Shown here: piece after piece, positions 33,923 to 42,449 of the stretch | How positions within the stretch are numbered: position 1 is the stretch's first letter | How the letters are laid out: the number at the start of each line of letters is the position of its first letter | Origin: Deltaproteobacteria bacterium | GTDB taxonomy: Bacteria > Desulfobacterota > Desulfomonilia > UBA1062 | Assembly: GCA_017992605.1 (NCBI GenBank) | Contig: JAGOOG010000001.1 | Span: 1 to 64,000 of the forward strand | Reading direction: 5' to 3' | Length of the DNA: 64,000 nt | Notes under the pieces: generated by a model | What the model was told of the DNA's origin: nothing | Databases searched by the model: none | Seen by the model: only the letters and a program-made list of their open reading frames with translations | Translations under genes and position numbers: made by a program

Positions 33923-34960
33923 ATGAAGACGAGAGTCACCGAGATGCTGGGCATCGACTACCCCATTTTCCTTTCCGGCATGAGCTGGATCAGCGTACCC
34001 GAGATGGTGGCGGCGGTCTCCAATGCAGGAGGCCTGGGCATACTCGCCACGGGTCCCCTCGACAGGGACACGACACGGGCCTCGATCCGCAGGATACGCG
34101 AACTCACGGACAGGCCGTTCGGCGCCAACGCATCCCTGCTCTTCCCGGGTGCAACGGAAAACGCACGGGTCCTCCTCGAGGAGAAGGTGCCGGTCATCAA
34201 CTTCGCCCTGGGCAAGGGTGACTGGATCGTCAGGGAGGCTCACGGCTACGGCGGCAAGGTCTTCGCGACCGTGGTGAGCGCCCGCCATGCGAAGCGGGCC
34301 CAGGAATACGGATGCGACGGCGTCATCGCCACGGGCAACGAGGCCGCCGCGCACGGGGAGTTCGTCACCACGTTCTGCCTCATCCCGAGCCTGGTCGATG
34401 CGCTGAACATCCCGGTGATCGCTGCCGGCGGCATCGCCGACGGGCGTGGGGTGGCCGCTGCGCTGGCGCTGGGCGCCGAGGGCGTTGCCATGGGGACCCG
34501 CCTCATGACGACCAAGGAAAGCCCGCTGCACAGGAACTTCAAGGACCTCTCCATTGCGAAGGACGTGACGGAGACCCTCTATTCCCGGCGTTTCGACGGG
34601 CTGTGGTGCCGGGTGCTCAAGACGGACGCGGCGGAGCGCATGCAGCGCAAGGGCCTGGACCTTCCCGCGGCGTTCTTCAACGCACAGGATATCGCGAAGA
34701 CGCTGAGACTTCCTTTCGTCAAGCTCTTCGTCGGGGTTCTCTTGTCCGGGTGGAAGAACGCCAAGCAGCTTGCCTATCTGGCCAACGCCTCCAAGGCATT
34801 CCAGCGTGCCACCGAGGACGGCGACCTGGTCAAGGGGGTGCTTCCGGTGGGGCAGTGTACCGGCCTGATCCACGACGAGCCCACGGTCAGGGAGCTCTTC
34901 GAGCGCATGGCCGGTGAGGCCGAGGCTGTCGAGAAGAGGATGGCGGGCGTGTTCGTGTGA
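33923..34960 (+). CDS. Nitronate monooxygenase / FabK-like FMN protein
   Basis: 345 residues, TIM-barrel FMN family: N-terminal YPIFLSGM (flavin site) and phosphate-binding AAGGIADGRGVAAALALGAEGVAMGT. The segment normally holding the catalytic histidine reads GNEAAAHGEF, with a histidine present. Members include nitronate monooxygenases and FabK-type enoyl-ACP reductases; in an acyl-CoA cluster an enoyl-CoA oxidoreductase role is as likely as nitronate oxidation. It is separated from the AtuA gene by 137 bases with nothing recognised in them, so co-transcription is probable but unproven. The ribosome site is GGAGG. Confidence 0.85.
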   Translation: MKTRVTEMLGIDYPIFLSGMSWISVPEMVAAVSNAGGLGILATGPLDRDTTRASIRRIRELTDRPFGANASLLFPGATENARVLLEEKVPVINFALGKGDWIVREAHGYGGKVFATVVSARHAKRAQEYGCDGVIATGNEAAAHGEFVTTFCLIPSLVDALNIPVIAAGGIADGRGVAAALALGAEGVAMGTRLMTTKESPLHRNFKDLSIAKDVTETLYSRRFDGLWCRVLKTDAAERMQRKGLDLPAAFFNAQDIAKTLRLPFVKLFVGVLLSGWKNAKQLAYLANASKAFQRATEDGDLVKGVLPVGQCTGLIHDEPTVRELFERMAGEAEAVEKRMAGVFV

Positions 34961-34977
34961 ACCTTACGTGAACGTGT

Positions 34978-35427
34978 TCACCCCTTGCCTTTGCGGAGCT
35001 CGTCCTCGTAGCCCATGGAGACGAAGTAGATCACCCTGTCGAAGAAGAGCACGACCTTGTTGTTGAGCTCGAGGGCCTGCTTCATCTCGAAGGTGGTCTC
35101 GAGGAACTGTTTTTCCTGGATGAATTCCCACAGGTTCCTCTTCACGAGCATGAACGCGAGGATCACCTCGTGCAGGGGGATACCCTCGCGGAAGCGCTTT
35201 CTGCCGAGCTCGGTGTAGACCTTCCTGACCTCGCTGGTGGTGTGGTTGTCCAGGCCCAGCCAGGAACTGAGCTTGCTGTAGACATCGAAGACGCGGTCGT
35301 AGATGACGTCGTCGGAGAGCGTGCGGTACCCCTTGGTCTCTTCCCTGCTGAGCAGGTCCTTGCAGAGCCTCCTGGTGAGTTCGTTGGCATTGTCCCTGAT
35401 GAGGTCGAGCAGCTGAAAATAGAACAT
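34978..35427 (-). CDS. RsbRD N-terminal-domain-like stand-alone sensor protein
   Basis: 149 residues from ATG 35427, preceded by a strong GGGAGGTG; a longer open frame upstream has no ribosome site. All-helical, with the RsbRD_N pattern: LLDLIRDNANELTRRLCKDLLS, a central YSKLSSWL and the helix GIPLHEVILAFMLVKRNLWEF. In stressosome-type proteins this globin-like domain is followed by STAS, kinase or output domains; here it stands alone, so it may be a sensor subunit or a binding partner in trans. It is convergent with the nitronate monooxygenase gene, 17 bases away. Confidence 0.75.
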   Translation of the reverse strand: MFYFQLLDLIRDNANELTRRLCKDLLSREETKGYRTLSDDVIYDRVFDVYSKLSSWLGLDNHTTSEVRKVYTELGRKRFREGIPLHEVILAFMLVKRNLWEFIQEKQFLETTFEMKQALELNNKVVLFFDRVIYFVSMGYEDELRKGKG

Positions 35428-35611
35428 GACACCTCCCTTCGCATGACCATGTGACCCTGGAAAACGGCCGGGCCGTACGTTGGAGGTAATAATAACCAGG
35501 CGCGGGTTGGGTTCAAGAGCTGGGCATGCATGAACTATCCCGGACATTCACGCATGCCCGCATCCTGCCCCTGCGCGGGTGCGTGTACCAGGCCTGTGGG
35601 AGCAGCGTGAT

Positions 35612-35785
35612 TCAGGACTTCAGGCGCTCGATCAGCTCCTTCATGAAGGCCTCGCGCTCCTTGAGAGACCTGCGGAATTCGCGGTCGTCCGTGTTGACGA
35701 TCTCGATGCGCAGCATGGGGTAGTATCTCTCGAGGACTTCCAGGAGTTTATGTTCTTCGTCCGGCGTCAGATTCAGTCTTGACAT
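35612..35785 (-). CDS. Small charged helical protein (57 residues), unknown function
   Basis: Start ATG 35785 has an AAAGGAG site at good distance; the upstream extension of the frame does not. The predicted peptide is helical and charged (LTPDEEHKLLEVLERYYPML, then REFRRSLKEREAFMKELIERL). No family is named with confidence, although similar ~60-residue proteins are common near stress and signalling genes. It lies between the RsbRD-type gene and a DUF3303 gene on the same strand, all three with strong ribosome sites. The 184 bases to the RsbRD-type gene show nothing recognisable. Confidence 0.65.
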   Translation of the reverse strand: MSRLNLTPDEEHKLLEVLERYYPMLRIEIVNTDDREFRRSLKEREAFMKELIERLKS

Positions 35786-35853
35786 GGTCTTTCTCCTTTC
35801 CGGCAGGGAAACCACATCCTTTTGGCCGACCCGATGGGGGGGGGAGCAGCCCG

Positions 35854-36111
35854 TCACAGCGTCAGAGATTCCTTGGTGAGCCCCGTGGGATAGACCGGAA
35901 AGATCTCGAACTTCATGATATCCCGCCACGGGGCGCGTGCCGCTATGAGTCCCTTGGCATCGGTGTCGACCACATAGAAGGTGCGCCTTCCCTGCAGGTC
36001 ATAGTACTCGGAGACCACCTTCACGTCCTCCGGCCACTTCCAGGTAACGCTGCGCGTCCTGACTTCCCGTTCTTCCCCTGGTTCCCAGGAACAGATCATC
36101 ATGAACAGCAT
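35854..36111 (-). CDS. DUF3303-like small protein
   Basis: 85 residues with the DUF3303 layout: MLFMMICSWEPG at the start, a VVSEYYDLQGRRTFYVVDT centre and WRDIMKFEIFPV before the end, which folds like a ferredoxin-type dimeric alpha-beta barrel. No catalytic residues are known for the family. An excellent AGGAGGTG site precedes the ATG. It is the first gene of a possible small minus-strand unit with the 57-residue protein and the RsbRD-type protein. Confidence 0.7.
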   Translation of the reverse strand: MLFMMICSWEPGEEREVRTRSVTWKWPEDVKVVSEYYDLQGRRTFYVVDTDAKGLIAARAPWRDIMKFEIFPVYPTGLTKESLTL

Positions 36112-36363
36112 GGTGTCACCTCCTGTTTTGATCCTTGTACGTTACCGGTTCCGTCATGAACTCAGAGCCTGTCCACGGGGGCATGTCCCCCGGGGAACAC
36201 CACGTCATGGGCACACAGCAAGTTCGTGAGTGAGCCAGCGCATCGACGGCAATTCCATTGGAATGAAACACAACAACCTGATCCTATAAATTAATATGAT
36301 CAAGGGGATAGTCAACATGACCCCCATGAAACGACAGGGCGTGGAAGAAAAACACCGGCACGG

Positions 36364-36978
36364 CTAGGGGTGCGGCATCCTGACCCATTCCTCGACGCCG
36401 GAAAAGACCATCTGGGTCGCCACGGCGCACACGATGAGGCCCGTGATCCTGACCAGCGGGCCGGTGGCGTTCACCCGTTCGAGCCAGTGACCTATGTGGA
36501 GTGATGAGAGCATGATGAGAAAATTGATGAGCAGGGCCAGGGAGACGCAGACCATGGTGATGGAAAATCCATGAGCCGAGGCAAAATAAATGGACGCGGT
36601 TATGGTCCCCGGACCCGCGATGAGGGGGGAGGCGAGGGGTACGATGGATATCTCCGAGACCTTGCTGAACGCCGTTTCCTCGAAGAACCTTCCCCTGGTC
36701 ACGGCCGAAAGCCCTATTAGAAAGAGTATGATGCCGCCGGCCACATTCAGGGAATAGATCTCTACATGGAAGACTCTCACCAGGAGATAGGTACCCGAAG
36801 CGGACAATATGAGCAGGATGAGGAAGGCCACCAGGCTCGACCGCAGCGACACGGCCCACAGCTCCTTGAAGGTATACTGCGGCTGCATGGTGGACAGGAG
36901 GAATATCTTGCTGGCGGGGTTGATCAGCGCGAGGAAATACAGGGTGCTTTCGAGGGCCTGCCTATAGGTGATGTCCAT
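36364..36978 (-). CDS. MarC-family integral membrane protein
   Basis: 204 residues with six hydrophobic segments and the MarC/UPF0056 motifs LALINPASKIFLL (normally NP-GN-P), GGIILFLIGLSAV and PLASPLIAGPGTITASI. The transport substrate of the family is not known; the early link to multiple antibiotic resistance has not held up. The ribosome site is GGGGAG. The 252-base gap beyond its stop (36112-36363) holds no gene, only the odd palindrome ATTCCATTGGAAT (36252-36264) and a small GGGGG/CCCCC hairpin (36177-36191). Confidence 0.85.
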   Translation of the reverse strand: MDITYRQALESTLYFLALINPASKIFLLSTMQPQYTFKELWAVSLRSSLVAFLILLILSASGTYLLVRVFHVEIYSLNVAGGIILFLIGLSAVTRGRFFEETAFSKVSEISIVPLASPLIAGPGTITASIYFASAHGFSITMVCVSLALLINFLIMLSSLHIGHWLERVNATGPLVRITGLIVCAVATQMVFSGVEEWVRMPHP

Positions 36979-37023
36979 ACGTCTCCCCGGGGCTTCCGCG
37001 GTCAGTTCGATTGTGCCGTGCCG

Positions 37024-38319
37024 TCACAGCTCGGTCATCCATTTCTTGCCCTGCAGGGTGGCGCCCACCTTCATGAAGCTCAGGAACGACGACCGGAGCA
37101 CGTCGCTCATGAGGGCCTTCTTGACCGGTGGCAGGCGCAGGAATGCGCCCAGGAAGGTCCGCATGAACTCGTGGGTGAGGCTCTGCGGGTTGTCGAAGAT
37201 CTGGTTCTGGAGGGTCCCCCGCTCCAGGGTTGCCAGCACCGTGGTCTCGAACAGCGTCTCCGGGTGTATCACCCGCTGGCCGCGCTTGACCATCGAGAGA
37301 CCCTGTTTGGGGCATTTGGACGCGCACACCCCGCACCCGATGCAGAGGTTCGGGTCGACCCGGGCGACTTTCCTCTTCGGGTGGGCATGGTCATTGGCCG
37401 AGACCAGGCCTATCGCATTCACCGGGCACACCTCCACGCACGTGCCGCACCCGGTGCACAGGGTGGTATCGATAGCCGAGAGGAAGCTGGAGGTGATGAC
37501 GGAGTTGGTGAAGCCGAATTTGTTCATGCCTGCAAGATAATTGCAGCAGCACTTGCAGCAGTGACAGACAGCCATGGTTTTCTTCTGTGTATTCCAGGCA
37601 CAGAACACCAGGCCATGCTCCCGGGACCTGGCGAAGTTTTCCAGCATCTCCGTCTTCGACACCTGCCGTGCCAGATCGTTCCTGATCATGTAGTCCGCAC
37701 CCAGGCCGAATGAGCTGCATCCATCCAGAGGTGCGTCGCACCTCTTTTCGTCCAGGAGGTGCTTTTCGTTCCTGCACGAGCACAGGCCGATGGCGTAGGT
37801 GTCGGTGCCGTCTATGATGGAGGAAATCTTCTCGTAATCGTAGAACTCGATATGGTTCTCGGGAGCCACAGTCTCTTCCACGGGGATGACCCGCATAACG
37901 GAGACCTTTTCGTCGTGGGAGAAATTGGCCGGGAAAAACGCCTCGAAGTAATCGTGGAACATCTTTGCCCACTGTTTGCTGTTGAGGTTCTCTCCGGTCC
38001 TCATCATGGTGAACTCGAATATACCCACGGCCAGGGGAGAAGGCAGGTAATAGTAGCGCGCCTCTTTCTCGTTCCATATGTCCATGACGAGGCCCTTGCG
38101 GCACAGACCTTCCAGGATTCTCTGCAGACGGAGCTCATCGATACCCGTAACCCGGGAGATCCTGTCCAGGGAGGAGAGGGTGTAGGGCATACCGGCAACG
38201 ACATCGGCCTCCTCGGTGCTGTAGAGGTCCCTGACGATGTCATGGAACGTGTCGTTCCACGGTGTCCGCGCGGTAAGGCTGTCGATCTTCTTCCCGAGTT
38301 TCAGGTACTGATCCATCAT
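37024..38319 (-). CDS. Winged-helix and double 4Fe-4S cluster protein with CxCCxCCC motif
   Basis: 431 residues, start ATG 38319 or 38316 after AAGGGGG. Residues about 40-95 resemble a winged-helix domain (SLDRISRVTGIDELRLQRILEGL). Then come LCSCR (C180, C182), C194, C201, and the dense VCHCCKCCCN (C252, 254, 255, 257, 258, 259). Two classical [4Fe-4S] motifs follow: CTGCGTCVEVCP (C288-298) and CIGCGVCASKCP (C326-336). The C-terminal ~80 residues are helical. Such proteins are frequent in anaerobes but uncharacterised; redox sensing or electron transfer is likely. The winged helix raises the possibility of DNA binding (inference). It is downstream of a Cys-rich small gene on the same strand. 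Confidence 0.85.
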   Translation of the reverse strand: MMDQYLKLGKKIDSLTARTPWNDTFHDIVRDLYSTEEADVVAGMPYTLSSLDRISRVTGIDELRLQRILEGLCRKGLVMDIWNEKEARYYYLPSPLAVGIFEFTMMRTGENLNSKQWAKMFHDYFEAFFPANFSHDEKVSVMRVIPVEETVAPENHIEFYDYEKISSIIDGTDTYAIGLCSCRNEKHLLDEKRCDAPLDGCSSFGLGADYMIRNDLARQVSKTEMLENFARSREHGLVFCAWNTQKKTMAVCHCCKCCCNYLAGMNKFGFTNSVITSSFLSAIDTTLCTGCGTCVEVCPVNAIGLVSANDHAHPKRKVARVDPNLCIGCGVCASKCPKQGLSMVKRGQRVIHPETLFETTVLATLERGTLQNQIFDNPQSLTHEFMRTFLGAFLRLPPVKKALMSDVLRSSFLSFMKVGATLQGKKWMTEL

Positions 38320-38522
38320 GAACCCCCTTTTTGTCCCAATGAAAAGGCATCACTATACCAGCAAGGTAAGTCGGCTCCAGGAAAAAACAAGACAGAAATC
38401 CAGGAACGATTCGAGTTCGTGTCGCGAGATGTCCCTGGCCGTTGTGTGCTGGCGGACGTCACGTGGGGCGAAAAGCGGGAAGCTGTCCACCTGGTCGCCG
38501 AGAACCTCAGGTATGCTTATAC

Positions 38523-38741
38523 TCACGGGGTCTTGTCCTTCTTGTGCAGTGAGTCCATCGCAATGATCTCGGGCTGTCGTGTCTCTCTTTCGGGACGATT
38601 CCCCTGCAGGCACAGGGTGCAGCGATTGTCGCTGCACCACTGACAGTGGTAGCAGTCCGCGCAGGGATGTTTCTTTGCTTCCCCGGTGTCTTCAGGGACG
38701 AACACCAGGCCCTCGACGTCCTTCATGCGGATGAATGCCAT
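38523..38741 (-). CDS. Small cysteine-rich protein, putative metal or Fe-S binding
   Basis: 72 residues from ATG 38741 with a GGAAGGAA site; the frame upstream is open but unsupported. Residues 25-44 read HPCADCYHCQWCSDNRCTLC: six cysteines (27, 30, 33, 36, 41, 44) and two histidines, a compact zinc or iron-sulfur site. The tail is charged. It lies 203 bases upstream of the winged-helix/Fe-S gene on the same strand and may be co-regulated with it. Family not recognised. Confidence 0.7.
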   Translation of the reverse strand: MAFIRMKDVEGLVFVPEDTGEAKKHPCADCYHCQWCSDNRCTLCLQGNRPERETRQPEIIAMDSLHKKDKTP

Positions 38742-38945
38742 GGTATTCCTTCCGGGCCCTGATATGCTCCCTATCATGCAGGGATTGCGCCCCCATGTCC
38801 AGGGTATACCGACGGGTCTTAGAAGATCGGCCAAACCATCAATAATGAGGCTTATCATATTCTATTGCACGTGATAGTATGTGCGTTATTATACCACTAT
38901 AATGTGGAGGGCTTAGCTCTCCTTCGAACGTATGGGACCAGTGGC

Positions 38946-40976
38946 ATGAGCAGTGAAGAGAAGACAAGAGAGCAACTCGCTGAAGAACTGGATCGGGCAC
39001 GCAAGCTCATGGCAGAGCTGGAGGAAGCCCTCAGGGGATACGAGGAAAGGATCGACATCCACTCCCAGCTCAGCAGCGACATCTTTTTCTCCTATGACAA
39101 CACGCTCAAGGTCCTGAGCGTGACGCCGAACGTCTTGAGGATCGCGGGCTACGACCCTGCCGAGCTCGTGGGCAGGAACTTCAACGAACTCGAGATGCTG
39201 GTGCACCCGGAAGATGTTCATGATGCCTACGACAGCGTGGACCACGTCCTCTCCGGAAAGACGGTGTACCCGAACATCTACCGCTTCTTCACCAAGGACG
39301 GGCAGAAAAGGTTCGCCGAGGTCAGTGGCGTTCCCATCGTGAGGGACGGCAAGGTGGTGGCCATGGTCTCCCGGGCCAGCGACATCACCCGGCACGTGGA
39401 GATGGAGCGGTGCCTGAGGGAGAGCGAGGAAAGCTGCCGCAGGACGCTCCAAAGGCTGCCCGACGCGATCAGCATCATCTCCCGGGACGATTTCCGCCTC
39501 CTCTATGTCAACGATGCTTTCAACCTGCTCACCGGGTATTCACACGAAGAGACCCTGGGCAAGAACATATTCGACCTGAAGCTGGCATCGGGCCCCACCG
39601 ACAACGATGGCTTCAGAAGGGTCTGCAGGGACGGGAAGGAGATATCCCGGCACGAATACCGCTGCCGGAGGAAGGACGGGCAGTACGTCGATGTGCTCGT
39701 TTCCGTCAGGACGCTGAGCTACGATGACCATGACTGCATGGTCATGATCATGACCGACATCTCCTCCCTGCTCAAGAAGAGGGAAGAACAGGGTGAAGGC
39801 GAAAGCCGCACCCTGCAGGGGCAGAAGCTCGAGGCAGTACGGACGTTAGCCGGCGGCATTGCCCATGACTTCAACAACATCCTGACCACCATCCTGGGGT
39901 ACACCAGAATGGCCTCCCGGGACGTGACCGGCGGCATCGACAGCACGGTGGTCAAAGACGAGCTCAACGAGGTGCGCAGGGCGGCACAGAAGGCCCGGGA
40001 CCTGGTGAACCAGCTGCTCGTCTTCAGCAGACATGCCCAAAGGAAGTTCACCCCCCTGGTGCTGGGAGAAGCGGTACGGGAGACACTCAAGATGCTGCGG
40101 CAGATGCTGCCCTCGAACATCGAGATCGAGGAACGGCTGGACGACGAAGGATATGTCCTCGGTGACCCGAACCTGATCCACCAGGCAGTCATGAACCTGT
40201 GCAGCAATGCCGTCAACGCCATGGCCGGACAGGGGGGAACCCTGAACGTGAGCATAGAAAGGGTCAGCATGGATGACGAGGCAGCCTCCGTCGCCCCGGA
40301 CCTTTCGCCCGGGCCCTACCTCGTGCTGAGGGTGCATGACACGGGCCCCGGCATGAACCACAAGGTTCGGCACAGGGCCTTCGAACCATACTTCAGCACC
40401 CGGTTCAAAGGCAGGGGCAGCGGGCTGGGCCTGTCCGTGGTGCACGGGATAGCCGGGGACCACGGGGGAACGGTCATCTGCACGAGCCAGCCGGGCGAAG
40501 GGACATCGTTCGACCTCTACCTTCCCGAGGTAAAGGCCGATTCCGAAGATATGGATGTCCTCGTGGACACGGCCAATGCCAGGGGCAACGAGACCATCCT
40601 CATCATCGACGACGAGGCGACCGTGGTGAGGGCCGCCGACAGGACGCTGAAGGACCTGGGGTACACCGTGGTGACCAAGACCCAAGGGGACGACGCCCTG
40701 GAGCACTTCAGGACAAATCCCGAAAGATACGATCTCGTGATCGCCGATCTGGGCATGCCCGGCATGGAAGCGGACGAGCTGGCACAAAAGCTCTCCGAGA
40801 TCAGGGAAGACATTCCCATCATCGTGTGCGGCGCCAAAGGCACGGCCGTCACCGGCAAGGCCATGAAGGGACCGGGACTGAGACAGTGCATCGCGAAGCC
40901 CTTCGATGCACAAGGCCTTGCCATGACGGTCCGCAAGGTACTTGACCGTGAGCGCCAGAGGACCGGTGGGGACTGA
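38946..40976 (+). CDS. Hybrid sensor histidine kinase with two PAS domains and receiver
   Basis: 676 residues from ATG 38946; an earlier in-frame ATG at 38865 lacks support. Order: short coiled coil (1-40), PAS (about 45-165), PAS (about 170-285), HisKA with His307 in GGIAHDFNNIL, HATPase (N box LCSNAVNAM, then DTGPGM and GRGSGLGLSVVHG), and a C-terminal receiver (about 548-670) with the acidic pair IIDDE, Asp601 and a KPF lysine. No transmembrane segment, so it is a cytosolic sensor. A perfect TATAAT (38898-38903) lies upstream, but with no good -35. Phosphate probably passes to an Hpt protein or another regulator elsewhere, since no response regulator gene is adjacent. Confidence 0.92.
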   Translation: MSSEEKTREQLAEELDRARKLMAELEEALRGYEERIDIHSQLSSDIFFSYDNTLKVLSVTPNVLRIAGYDPAELVGRNFNELEMLVHPEDVHDAYDSVDHVLSGKTVYPNIYRFFTKDGQKRFAEVSGVPIVRDGKVVAMVSRASDITRHVEMERCLRESEESCRRTLQRLPDAISIISRDDFRLLYVNDAFNLLTGYSHEETLGKNIFDLKLASGPTDNDGFRRVCRDGKEISRHEYRCRRKDGQYVDVLVSVRTLSYDDHDCMVMIMTDISSLLKKREEQGEGESRTLQGQKLEAVRTLAGGIAHDFNNILTTILGYTRMASRDVTGGIDSTVVKDELNEVRRAAQKARDLVNQLLVFSRHAQRKFTPLVLGEAVRETLKMLRQMLPSNIEIEERLDDEGYVLGDPNLIHQAVMNLCSNAVNAMAGQGGTLNVSIERVSMDDEAASVAPDLSPGPYLVLRVHDTGPGMNHKVRHRAFEPYFSTRFKGRGSGLGLSVVHGIAGDHGGTVICTSQPGEGTSFDLYLPEVKADSEDMDVLVDTANARGNETILIIDDEATVVRAADRTLKDLGYTVVTKTQGDDALEHFRTNPERYDLVIADLGMPGMEADELAQKLSEIREDIPIIVCGAKGTAVTGKAMKGPGLRQCIAKPFDAQGLAMTVRKVLDRERQRTGGD

Positions 40977-41001
40977 CCCCGGGTATGTACGCCGAACATT
41001 C

Positions 41002-41029
41002 TTGATTCTTCCCCGATCACGCTTACTAT
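41002..41029 (+). promoter_or_regulatory. Candidate promoter for dodecin gene
   Basis: TTGATT (41002-41007), 16-base spacer, TACTAT (41024-41029), about 108 bases before the dodecin start. It lies in the 160-base gap after the kinase gene. Confidence 0.4.
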
Positions 41030-41136
41030 GAACCGTAGCCGCCGACGAAACGCACGGGTGCACACCAGTGATCGGGCAGTCCGTGCCGCGTATCGGTGTG
41101 CGGTGCCGTCCGCACGGACCGGAAAGGAGGGGGGCC

Positions 41137-41373
41137 ATGCCCGAGAGCGTCTACACAGTGGTCGAGGTCATCGGGTCGAGTACCAAGTCCTGGGAGGATG
41201 CCGCGAGGAACGCCGTGGAGACCGCCTGCAGGAGCCTCAAGGACGTGAGGATAGCCGGGGTGAAGGAACTCGACCTGAAGGTTGAGAACGGCAAGGTGGT
41301 GGACTTCCGCGCCAGGCTCAACCTGTCCTTCAAGTACGATCCCAGGATCCAGAAGGACTGGTCGGAGTACTGA
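41137..41373 (+). CDS. Dodecin family flavin-binding protein
   Basis: 78 residues from ATG 41137, which has an ideal GGAAAGGAGG site; the frame is open upstream without support. The pattern VYTVVEVIGSSTKSWEDAARNAVETA, then a beta-hairpin ending in FRARLNLSFKYD, is the dodecin fold. Twelve subunits form a hollow sphere that binds flavins or other aromatic cofactors, with the tryptophan of SSTKSWEDA stacking the ligand. Its role is flavin storage or buffering. It stands alone between a kinase gene and the convergent PLC-like gene. Confidence 0.9.
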   Translation: MPESVYTVVEVIGSSTKSWEDAARNAVETACRSLKDVRIAGVKELDLKVENGKVVDFRARLNLSFKYDPRIQKDWSEY

Positions 41374-41407
41374 TTCTGCGCGACTCGAAAGCTTGTCCCC
41401 GGTCGGC

Positions 41408-42319
41408 TCAGTTCTCGCCGTCGGGACTGGTGTAGCGGATGTCCGACACGCGTGCGCCGAGCCTGCCGGTGTCAAGGCTCACACCGGGGATGACCCGTTC
41501 GAGCCCTGTCCTGTCAAGGGTGCCCTGCCAGTAGGCATAGGCCGCCTCCTGCATGGTCAGGGCCAGGTCGCGTGCCCGGGAGAAGAGCTCGGATACCGAG
41601 GTCACAGACGGGCTGCCGTCGATGAGGTCGGCCACCGCTATCGACGACGGGGTGCACTCGCGCGGCGCGACATCGGCATAGAAGAGACCCAGGTACGACG
41701 GGTCACGCAGCACGCCGGTCGCGACGGCAAGCTTCGCGAGGTTATAGGCCGCCGTGCTGGTGAACAACAGGTTGAAGGCGATCTGCCTCCTCAGGGCCTG
41801 TCGCATGGCGCGAATGCTCGTGTGAAAATCCCGTGCCACGATCTCCTCGAAGACCAGCCCCTTGAGATGTGATGTCCTGATCACTTCATGGAGGCGCAGG
41901 GTGTTTCCGAGGTCCCTGTCCAGGCATGTCTCCAGGTGCCGGTGCCGACGGACGGCGCCGGTGCGCTTCGTGCGGTCGTCATCGTAGTAGTTGCCGGAAA
42001 GGTAGTAGACGACCGGGTGGAAGGTGATGTCCAGGGCGCAGTGGGTGATGTACCCGAGGATGAACGCGATGTCTGCAGGCCCCCGCGCGGCATCGATGAC
42101 ACGGAGGATGGTGGTGTTCGTGGGGTTGCCGTCCCTCCCGTGGAAGGCCTCGGAGATCCTCACCAGGTCGTCGCCTGCGCTGTAGTAGAAGGTGTCGAGG
42201 ATGACGGCGCCGAGCATATAGCGGCCCAGGTGATCCGAGACATCCCTGAGCATGGCGCTGCCGGTACAGTGCTCGAGAAGTCCGTAGGCGAACCAGAGAT
42301 GGGTATTTTCCTTGGCCAT
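41408..42319 (-). CDS. Zinc-dependent phospholipase C family protein
   Basis: 303 residues from ATG 42319, so that the protein starts with the typical MAKENTHLWFAYGLLEH; the longer frame would start at TTG. Metal ligands visible: His8 in NTHLWF, the aspartate of GAVILDTFYYSAGDD and the histidines of YITHCALDITFHPVVYY. The family folds like bacterial PLC/P1 nuclease. No signal peptide is apparent, so a cytosolic location is likely and the substrate may not be phospholipid. The C-terminal half is helical and variable. It is divergent from a CoA-ligase subunit gene; the ribosome site is poor. Confidence 0.75.
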   Translation of the reverse strand: MAKENTHLWFAYGLLEHCTGSAMLRDVSDHLGRYMLGAVILDTFYYSAGDDLVRISEAFHGRDGNPTNTTILRVIDAARGPADIAFILGYITHCALDITFHPVVYYLSGNYYDDDRTKRTGAVRRHRHLETCLDRDLGNTLRLHEVIRTSHLKGLVFEEIVARDFHTSIRAMRQALRRQIAFNLLFTSTAAYNLAKLAVATGVLRDPSYLGLFYADVAPRECTPSSIAVADLIDGSPSVTSVSELFSRARDLALTMQEAAYAYWQGTLDRTGLERVIPGVSLDTGRLGARVSDIRYTSPDGEN

Positions 42320-42382
42320 GAAGGCCAGTATACTGAAAGCCCCTGACGCCTGTAAAGATATCCGTGCCCGGGCAGGTCTCGA

Positions 42383-42411
42383 TTGACAAACGGCACACAA
42401 ACGGAAACAAT
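42383..42411 (+). promoter_or_regulatory. Candidate promoter for the CoA-ligase/threonine aldolase pair
   Basis: TTGACA (42383-42388), 17-base spacer, AACAAT (42406-42411), about 39 bases before the start at 42450. The -10 is imperfect, but spacing and -35 are ideal. Confidence 0.45.
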
Positions 42412-42449
42412 GTAACTGCTGACTTTACTTCATCAATGAGAGGGTTTTC

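Noticed and set aside
24776-34960. Calling the cluster a complete liu or atu operon
   Set aside because: No HMG-CoA lyase, AtuB or AtuG homologue and no dedicated CoA ligase; the substrate cannot be settled from sequence.
35612-36111. Toxin-antitoxin pair from two small adjacent genes
   Set aside because: They are 68 bases apart, do not match known toxin or antitoxin families and one resembles DUF3303.
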